Shown piece after piece: positions 58,460 to 64,000 of a DNA stretch of 64,000 nt. A program made the translations under genes and the position numbers. The DNA is from Streptomyces stelliscabiei (GTDB taxonomy: Bacteria; Actinomycetota; Actinomycetes; Streptomycetales; Streptomycetaceae). The DNA is taken from contig NZ_JADBGF010000001.1 of the NCBI RefSeq assembly GCF_014873495.1, positions 4,650,001 through 4,714,000 on the forward strand. The letters run 5' to 3'. Below the pieces are notes generated by a model. It saw only the letters and a program-made list of their open reading frames with translations. It searched no databases and was not told where the DNA came from. Position 1 is the first letter of the stretch, and each line of letters opens with the position of its first letter.

Positions 58460-61400
58460 ATGGGTGGTGAACCGGGAGTGCCGGAGAGCGGTGTGCCGCG
58501 CGTGCCGGAGCAAAGGGTTGCCATGGACGCCTCGATTCCGGAACCGGTCCCCCCGCCGTCGGACGAGCTGCGCTTCGCCGTGCTCGGACCCGTGCGCGCC
58601 TGGCGCGGCGCCGAACCCCTCGCCACCGGTTCGCCCCAGCAACGCGCTCTGCTGGCGGCGCTGTTGCTGCGCGAGGGCCGCACGGCCACCGCGCACGAGC
58701 TGATCGACGCGCTGTGGGGCGACGACCCGCCCTCGCAGGCGCTGGCCGCGGTGCGGACGTACGCCTCGCGGCTGCGCAAGGTGCTGCCGGGTGTGCTGGT
58801 CAGCGAGTCCGGCGGTTACGCGGTCCGCGCGCTGTCCGGCGGCGCGCTGGACCTTGCCGTGGCCCAGGATCTGGCCGCCGACGCCGACAAGGCCAGATCC
58901 TCCGGGGACCTGTACCAGGCCCGCGGGCTGCTGAACGAGGCGCTGGGGCTGTGGGACGGGGAGGTCCTGGCGAGCGTGCCGGGTCCGTACGCGGAGACCC
59001 AGCGGGCCCGCCTGGAGGAGTGGCGTCTCCAACTCGTGGAGAGCCGCCTCGACATGGACCTGGAGCAGGGCTGCCACGCGGAGGCGGTCTCCGAGCTGAC
59101 CGCCCTCACCGCCGCGCACCCTTTGCGGGAGCGACTGCGTGAACTGCTGATGCTGGCGCTGTACCGCAGCGGCCGGCAGGCGGAGGCCCTCGCGGTGTAC
59201 GCCGACACCCGCCGCCTCCTCGCCGACGAACTGGGCGTGGACCCGCGTCCCGGTCTGCGGGAGCTGCAGCAGCGCATCCTCCAGGCGGACCCGGGCCTCG
59301 CGGAGCCCTCCGCCCCCCTCGCGCCGGAGACCACCGCGACCCCGGTCCGGCCCGCCCAACTGCCCGCGACGGTCCCGGACTTCACCGGACGCGCCGCCTT
59401 CGTGAACGACCTGAGCGAGGTACTGGCCGAGGCCTCCGGCGCCGAGGGCCAGGTGATGTCGGTGTCCGCGCTGGCGGGTATCGGCGGCGTCGGCAAGACC
59501 ACTCTCGCGGTGCATGTGGCCCACCGGGCCCGGCCCGCCTTCCCCGACGGGCAGCTGTACGTCGACCTCCAGGGCGCCGGCTCCCGTCCAGCCGAGCCGG
59601 AGGCCGTCCTCGGCTCGTTCCTGCGGGCGCTCGGCACGGCCGAGTCCGCGATCCCGGACTCCCTGGAGGAGCGGGCCGCGCTGTACCGGTCGGTGCTGGA
59701 CGGCCGCCGGGTCCTGGTCCTGCTCGACAACGCTCGGGACGCCGCCCAGGTACGGCCGCTGCTGCCCGGCACGGCGGGCTGCGCGGCCCTGGTCACCGCC
59801 CGGGTGCGGATGGTGGACCTGGCCGGCGCCCACCTCGTCGACCTCGACGTGATGTCGCCCGACGAGGCCCTGCAGCTCTTCACGAAGATCGTCGGAGAGG
59901 AGCGCGTCGCGGCGGAGCGCGAGGCCGCGCTCGACGTCGTCGCGGCCTGCGGTTTCCTGCCGCTCGCCATCCGCATCGCCGCGTCCCGCCTGGCGGCGCG
60001 CAGAACGTGGACGGTGTCCGTCCTCGCCGCCAAACTCGCCGACGAGCGGCGCCGGCTGGACGAGCTGCAGGCCGGGGACCTGGCCGTGAAGGCCACCTTC
60101 GAGCTGGGCTACGGCCAGCTGGAGCCCGCCCAGGCCCGCGCCTTCCGCCTCCTCGGCCTCGCCGACGGCCCGGACATCTCCCTGGCCGCCGCGGCCGCCG
60201 TACTGGACCTGCCGCCGGAGGACACCGAGGACCTCCTGGAGAATCTGGTCGACACGTCCCTGTTGGAGTCCGCGGCGCCGGGACGCTACCGCTTCCACGA
60301 TCTCGTCCGGCTCTACGCGCGTGCATGCGCCGAACGCGACGAACAGCCGCCGAGCGAGCGGAGCGCGGCGATGTCACGGCTGCTGGACTTCTATCTGGCG
60401 ACGGCGACACGGGTGTACGCGATCGAGCGGCCGGGGGACCGGACGGTCGCGCATCTGGAGCGGAGCCGGTACGCCGGCCGGGAGTTCGCCTCCGCGTCGG
60501 ACGCGCTGGACTGGCTGCACGCGGAGGCGGAGCCACTGCTCGCCTGCGTTCAGCAGTCGCTCGGAGCGTCCACCGTGCGACGGGCCGTCGACCTGCTGCT
60601 GGCCACCATCGATCTGGCGGAGTCCGGGGCCGGTTCCCGCCGCTACGAGACGACCGCGCTCGCCGCACGTGACGCGGCCGCGGCCCTCGGGGACGCGCAC
60701 GCAGAGACCCGGGCACGCATCACGCTGGCCCAGGTCCTCAGCCAGGCGGGGCGTTTCGAGGAGGCGGAGCAGGAGGCGCGGCGCGCCGATCTCGTCAACG
60801 GGACGGCCGACGACCCCTGGACGAGCGGCACCGCCCCCAACCAGCTGGGCATCATCGCCATCTGCACCGCTCGCTTCCCGGACGCCGAGGTCTTCCTGCT
60901 CAGGGCCGTCGAGGCGTTCCAGGCGGACGGCAACAAGCCCGGCGAGGCCAGCGCGGTGTGCAACCTGTCCCGCTCGCTCGCCTCGATGGGCCGTACCGCC
61001 AGGGCGGTCGAGCTCGCGCAGCGAGGCGTGGAGATCTACGACGAGCTGGGTCTGTCGGTACGCCTCGCCAACGCCCGCTACGCGTCGGGAATCGTGCTCA
61101 CGCAGGCAGGCCGGCTCCCGGAGGCCCTGGAGCAGCTCGACGCGGCGCTGCGGATCTTCACCGAGAACCGTCAGCGGCTCTGGGAGGGCACGACCCATTT
61201 CCGGGTGGCCCAGGTCCACCTGGCGGCCCGTCGTCCCGCCCAGGCCGCCCGGCACGCCGAACAGGCGCTGGCGATCGGCTGCATCGGCGGCGACTGGATG
61301 AGGGCCAACGCCCTGACCCTGCTGGGCAGGGCCCTGATGGCCCTCGGCCAGTCGGACCGCGCCCGCGCGTGCTGGCGTGAGGCGCTCTCGATGTACGAGC

Positions 61401-61462
61401 AGTCCGGCTCGGCCGAGGCGGCGGAGGTACGCGGCCTGCTCCATCCGCTGGCGGCGGCGTGA
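58460..61462 (+). CDS. afsR: AfsR global regulator (SARP-NB-ARC-TPR)
   Basis: The 1000-residue protein has an OmpR-type winged helix (RFAVLGPVRAWRG, LWGDDPPSQALAAVRTYASRLR) and a BTAD domain to about residue 260. An NB-ARC ATPase follows with P-loop AGIGGVGKTTLAVH near 340 and Walker B VLVLLDNARD near 415. TPR-type repeats run from about 700 to the end. This is AfsR, which in S. coelicolor (SCO4426, from memory) is phosphorylated by Ser/Thr kinases such as AfsK and activates afsS. ATG 58460 follows a GGGGGA. The 206-base gap to afsS contains an AfsR box. Confidence 0.93.
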   Translation: MGGEPGVPESGVPRVPEQRVAMDASIPEPVPPPSDELRFAVLGPVRAWRGAEPLATGSPQQRALLAALLLREGRTATAHELIDALWGDDPPSQALAAVRTYASRLRKVLPGVLVSESGGYAVRALSGGALDLAVAQDLAADADKARSSGDLYQARGLLNEALGLWDGEVLASVPGPYAETQRARLEEWRLQLVESRLDMDLEQGCHAEAVSELTALTAAHPLRERLRELLMLALYRSGRQAEALAVYADTRRLLADELGVDPRPGLRELQQRILQADPGLAEPSAPLAPETTATPVRPAQLPATVPDFTGRAAFVNDLSEVLAEASGAEGQVMSVSALAGIGGVGKTTLAVHVAHRARPAFPDGQLYVDLQGAGSRPAEPEAVLGSFLRALGTAESAIPDSLEERAALYRSVLDGRRVLVLLDNARDAAQVRPLLPGTAGCAALVTARVRMVDLAGAHLVDLDVMSPDEALQLFTKIVGEERVAAEREAALDVVAACGFLPLAIRIAASRLAARRTWTVSVLAAKLADERRRLDELQAGDLAVKATFELGYGQLEPAQARAFRLLGLADGPDISLAAAAAVLDLPPEDTEDLLENLVDTSLLESAAPGRYRFHDLVRLYARACAERDEQPPSERSAAMSRLLDFYLATATRVYAIERPGDRTVAHLERSRYAGREFASASDALDWLHAEAEPLLACVQQSLGASTVRRAVDLLLATIDLAESGAGSRRYETTALAARDAAAALGDAHAETRARITLAQVLSQAGRFEEAEQEARRADLVNGTADDPWTSGTAPNQLGIIAICTARFPDAEVFLLRAVEAFQADGNKPGEASAVCNLSRSLASMGRTARAVELAQRGVEIYDELGLSVRLANARYASGIVLTQAGRLPEALEQLDAALRIFTENRQRLWEGTTHFRVAQVHLAARRPAQAARHAEQALAIGCIGGDWMRANALTLLGRALMALGQSDRARACWREALSMYEQSGSAEAAEVRGLLHPLAAA

Positions 61463-61478
61463 CAGCTCTGGGGCAGGA

Positions 61479-61510
61479 CGTTCATCGAACGTTTATGAGT
61501 GGCTGACAGT
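61479..61510 (+). promoter_or_regulatory. AfsR box and -10 element of afsS
   Basis: Direct repeats CGTTCAT (61479-61485) and CGTTTAT (61490-61496) begin 11 bases apart. The second ends eight bases before GACAGT (61505-61510), which fits a -10 hexamer. That is the SARP rule (heptameric repeats one helical turn apart, eight bases before -10), so AfsR should activate afsS from here. Confidence 0.8.
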
Positions 61511-61586
61511 CTCAGTGCATCGATTCGTCGCGTCGGGGGGCAGGCGGATCCGCGGGGCCTCATGGCTGACCTGAGGCCGCTCGAAA

Positions 61587-61626
61587 CGCCCGTTCGGCGA
61601 CCTCCGGGGGAGTTGCCGAACGGGCG
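61587..61626 (+). promoter_or_regulatory. Stable hairpin in the afsS leader
   Basis: CGCCCGTTCGGC (61587-61598) pairs perfectly with 61615-61626 across a 16-base loop, midway between the promoter and the afsS ATG. As an RNA stem it could act as attenuator, stability element or partial terminator of upstream transcription. Confidence 0.6.
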
Positions 61627-61668
61627 CTTCCGCCGAGAAACATCGTTCACTCACGGGGAGTTCCAGCT

Positions 61669-61860
61669 ATGAGCGAGAAGAAGAAGCAGGACCCGAAGAT
61701 CACCACGATGGACCAGCACGCTCCCGCCCCGCCGAGCAAGGACGGGCTGATCACGACGATGGACCAGCACGCTCCCGCCCCGCCGAGCGAGGACCCGGAG
61801 ATCACCACGCTGGACCAGCACGCACCCGCCCCGCCGGCTCTGGACCTGGGCGGCAAGTAG
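61669..61860 (+). CDS. afsS: AfsS (AfsR2) secondary-metabolism activator peptide
   Basis: A 63-residue protein, the same length I recall for S. coelicolor AfsS. It contains three copies of a 13-residue repeat, ITTMDQHAPAPPS at residues 11-23 and 28-40 and a Leu/Ala variant at 45-57, spaced every 17 residues. AfsS stimulates antibiotic production when AfsR is active; its mechanism is unknown and the protein resembles part of sigma factors in some reports. The ATG follows GGGGAG. Transcription should come from the AfsR box at 61.5 kb, and a terminator lies behind. Confidence 0.95.
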   Translation: MSEKKKQDPKITTMDQHAPAPPSKDGLITTMDQHAPAPPSEDPEITTLDQHAPAPPALDLGGK

Positions 61861-61878
61861 ACCTACTCCTGACGGGGA

Positions 61879-61917
61879 TCGGCCGCGGTGGCGCGGAGGG
61901 GGAGCCACCGCGGCCGA
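61879..61917 (+). terminator. Terminator of afsS
   Basis: TCGGCCGCGGTGGC (61879-61892) pairs perfectly with 61904-61917 across 11 bases, 18 bases after the afsS stop. Confidence 0.75.
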
Positions 61918-61989
61918 GGTGCGTCCGGGGGCGGTCCGGCCCGACCGGGGTGTACCGGGCCGGGCCGGCCGACCGAGGAAGGGACCAGG

Positions 61990-62421
61990 ATGATCGCAGC
62001 GCGTGCCGGATCCGGTGCCTGCGTCGCCGCGCGGCCGGAGAGGACGCCGGGCGCACTGCGTGCGGCCCTGGAGCGGGTGGCGCCGCACCGCCTCGGCGAG
62101 ATGGAACGGCAGAAGGACGAGGCCATCACCCTGGCGGCCCGCACGGGCAGCCTCGGCCCGATCACCCGGTTCCTCGAAACCTGGGCCGTGACCGTCGAGA
62201 TCGCCAGGATCCCCGCCACCGCCGCCCGGCTGCGCGCCGCCGAACACACCGTCCGCACCGTCGGCCACGACGACCCGGCCTGGCGCGAGGCGATGGACGA
62301 GATCCGCGACCTCCACGCGGAGGCCCTGGAGTCACTCGGCCGGGATCCGCTCAGCAGGGATCCGCTTTCCCGGGATTCAGTTGCCCGGGATCCGTTCGAG
62401 CGGGTGGCGGCCGACCGGTAG
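61990..62421 (+). CDS. DUF6247-type small protein
   Basis: The 143-residue product is helical with TPGALRAALERVAPHRLGEMERQKDEA, a pattern of DUF6247 proteins in streptomycetes, which sometimes serve as antitoxin-like partners. GAGGAAGGG precedes ATG 61990. The tail carries imperfect RDPL repeats (RDPLSRDPLSRDSVARD), coded by GGGATCC-containing direct repeats. No toxin gene is adjacent, so pairing is not supported here. Confidence 0.7.
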   Translation: MIAARAGSGACVAARPERTPGALRAALERVAPHRLGEMERQKDEAITLAARTGSLGPITRFLETWAVTVEIARIPATAARLRAAEHTVRTVGHDDPAWREAMDEIRDLHAEALESLGRDPLSRDPLSRDSVARDPFERVAADR

Positions 62422-62512
62422 CAGGCCGAGCGGTGGCGACCGACCGGCAGCACGCTGGGCGGCTGCAGGCTGGGCGGCAGCAGGCTGGCCGGGTGGCACT
62501 CCCCGCCCGCCC

Positions 62513-64000
62513 TCACCGTCCCCGCAACTCCCCCTTCACCACCTTCCCGCTCGCGTTCCGCGGCAGCTCCCCCACGAACTCCACGCTCCTCGGCACCTTG
62601 TAGTTGGCCATCTCGCGACGGGACCAGGCGATGAGGTCGTCGGCGGTGACGTGGGAGCCGGGGCGGCGTACGACGTAGGCCCTGCCGACCTCGCCCAGGC
62701 GGGTGTCCGGAACGCCGATGACCGCCACGTCGGCCACGTCCGGATGGAGGCCGAGCAGTTGCTCGATCTCCGCCGGGTACGCGTTGAAGCCGCCGACGAT
62801 GAACATGTCCTTGATGCGGTCGGTGATCCGCAGATTGCCGGCGTCGTCGAGGACGCCGACGTCACCCGTGCGGAGCCAGCCGTCGGCCGTGACCGCGCGG
62901 GCGGTCTCGGCGGGGTCCTCGAAGTACCCCCGCATGACGTTGAAGCCGCGGACGAGGACCTCTCCCGGGGACCCGGGCGGCAGGGGGGACCCCAGCGGGT
63001 CGACGACCCGCACCTCCGTCCCCGGTATCGCCCGCCCGGACGTCGACGCGATCACCGACGGCTCGTCGCCGCGCCGGCACATCGTGACGATGCCGGAGGC
63101 CTCGGACAGGCCGTACGCCGTCAGGACGGTGTCCACCCGCAGCTCCGCCCTCAGCCGTTCGACCAGGCGCAGCGGCACCACCGCCGCGCCCGTCACCACC
63201 AGGCGCAGGGCGCTGAGGTCGTAGTCGTCGCGGGCGGGGTGGTCCAGGAGCGACTGGTGGAGGGTGGGCGGGCCGGGGAGGACGGAGACCCGCTCCGCCG
63301 CCACGTTGGCCATCGCCGTCTCCACGTTGAACACCGGCTGCGGGATCATCGTCGCGCCCCGCATCAGGCAGGCGATCACACCGGCCTTGTAGCCGAAGGT
63401 GTGGAAGAACGGGTTCACGATGAGGTAGCGGTCGCCCCGCCGGAGCCCGGCCAGGTCGCTCCACACCTCGTACCCCCGCAGGGTCTGCGCGTGCGTGATC
63501 ACCGCGCCCTTCGGACGGCCGGTCGTACCCGAGGTGAAGATGATGTCCGAGGGCGAGTCCCCGCTCAGTCCGGCCGACCTCGCCCGCACCACCCCCTCCC
63601 CCACCGCGTCGCCGCTCGCGAGGAAGTCCTTCCAGGTGCGGAAGTCGGCGGGCGCGTCGTCCGACAGCACCACCACCTGTTCCAGGTGCGGCAGTCCGGG
63701 CAGCGGTCCCGGCCGCTCGCACACGCTCCCGGCGCCCCGCGCCCGCAGTCGCCCGCCGTCCGCGCCCGCGGCCCGCCGCAGCGAGGCCACGTACGACGTA
63801 CCGAGGAACGTCCCGGTGATGAACAGCAGCTTCGCCCGGCTGCGCGCCAGCACGTCCGCCGCCTCGCCGCCCTTGAAGCGGGTGTTCAGCGGGACCAGCA
63901 CCGCGCCCGCCGAGACCGCGCCGAGCGCGGAGACGATCCAGTCGAGGGAGTTGGGCGCCCAGAGGGCGACCCGGTCGCCGGCCCGGACCCCGTTCGCGAC
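62513..64000 (-). CDS. Acyl-CoA synthetase (FadD3/FadD-like), 5' end beyond the window
   Basis: The frame stays open to the window edge, reading ALWAPNSLDW and GAVLVPLNTRF, so the N-terminus is missing. The visible part has the AMP-binding P-loop IIFTSGTTGRPKGAVITH, the adenylate motif TAYGLSEASG, TGDVGVLDDAGNLRITDRIKDM and the catalytic Lys segment ASGKVVKGEL. It activates a carboxylic acid with ATP and CoA. FadD3-like members act on propionate side chains of steroid rings, but a general acyl substrate is equally possible. Its promoter lies outside, so membership in the TCTGACG regulon cannot be tested. Confidence 0.88.
   Translation of the reverse strand, partial: VANGVRAGDRVALWAPNSLDWIVSALGAVSAGAVLVPLNTRFKGGEAADVLARSRAKLLFITGTFLGTSYVASLRRAAGADGGRLRARGAGSVCERPGPLPGLPHLEQVVVLSDDAPADFRTWKDFLASGDAVGEGVVRARSAGLSGDSPSDIIFTSGTTGRPKGAVITHAQTLRGYEVWSDLAGLRRGDRYLIVNPFFHTFGYKAGVIACLMRGATMIPQPVFNVETAMANVAAERVSVLPGPPTLHQSLLDHPARDDYDLSALRLVVTGAAVVPLRLVERLRAELRVDTVLTAYGLSEASGIVTMCRRGDEPSVIASTSGRAIPGTEVRVVDPLGSPLPPGSPGEVLVRGFNVMRGYFEDPAETARAVTADGWLRTGDVGVLDDAGNLRITDRIKDMFIVGGFNAYPAEIEQLLGLHPDVADVAVIGVPDTRLGEVGRAYVVRRPGSHVTADDLIAWSRREMANYKVPRSVEFVGELPRNASGKVVKGELRGR

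Noticed and set aside
58268..60298. 676-codon minus frame opposite afsR
   Set aside because: afsR on the plus strand has BTAD and P-loop motifs; this frame is rich in Gly, Arg and Gln with no domain.
58460..61860. Part of an antibiotic biosynthetic cluster
   Set aside because: afsR and afsS are global regulators; no synthase, NRPS, PKS or terpene enzyme lies in the window.

Overview
The window is about 64 kb of very GC-rich DNA with strong third-codon-position GC bias, frequent GTG starts and purine-rich ribosome sites. Its gene content is typical of a Streptomyces chromosome arm close to the core: afsR/afsS, a fused FbiC, an XRE(DUF5753)/DUF397 pair, a GPP34 protein, a DUF574-type methyltransferase and an AfsR-type regulator. 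From memory, and not checked by a search, the order glutathione peroxidase, DUF397, XRE, GPP34, D,D-carboxypeptidase, fbiC, afsR, afsS matches S. coelicolor around SCO4444 to SCO4425. No rRNA, complete tRNA, CRISPR array, replication origin or biosynthetic core enzyme was seen.

Layout. Bases 1-9,400 look accessory: an Asp23-like fragment, a fatty acid desaturase, a tRNA-3'-end-like remnant, a DUF234-type ATPase behind AT-rich palindromes, a truncated IS630 transposase that has lost a catalytic Asp, a GNAT protein, gene debris, an M48 peptidase, and a DUF6083/HNH pair. From about 9.5 kb the content becomes conserved: an MFS exporter with a divergent ArsR-like regulator, glutathione peroxidase, a MerR regulator with a textbook operator-promoter, a polytopic membrane protein, a carboxypeptidase with a very long disordered N-terminus, GPP34, and XRE/DUF397. 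Bases 22.4-34 kb carry an SDR with a divergent partner, a sodium:solute symporter, an ADP-ribosylglycohydrolase/GNAT/CPT operon, a STAND-type ATPase with TPRs, and a secreted LamG protein. Bases 34-46.6 kb carry fbiC (coenzyme F420), an F420-type LLM oxidoreductase, a serine hydrolase, a Tat-exported PHP-type hydrolase, a DDN-like nitroreductase-family protein, methyltransferases, a Vgb-like lyase, a lipoprotein and a HAD/TPR pair. Bases 46.6-58.3 kb hold catabolic-looking units (aldehyde dehydrogenase, D-aminoacylase-like and PF04909 amidohydrolases, LLM oxidoreductases, SDR) interrupted by two secreted proteins, a LuxR regulator and a nucleotidyltransferase. Bases 58.4-61.9 kb are afsR and afsS, and the window ends inside an acyl-CoA synthetase.

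How the parts connect. The most interesting signal is a shared dyad, TCTGACG-N3-CGTCAGA. It occurs five times, always in promoter gaps of catabolic oxidoreductase or hydrolase genes (23.3, 51.2, 51.3, 52.1 and 58.3 kb). This suggests one trans-acting, probably TetR-type, regulon spread over 35 kb; no TetR regulator is in the window. Other readable regulation includes an AfsR box upstream of afsS with correct SARP geometry, a strong hairpin in the afsS leader, a MerR operator exactly filling a 19-bp spacer, and a perfect palindrome in the ArsR/MFS gap. A 20-bp dispersed repeat occurs four times in intergenic DNA.
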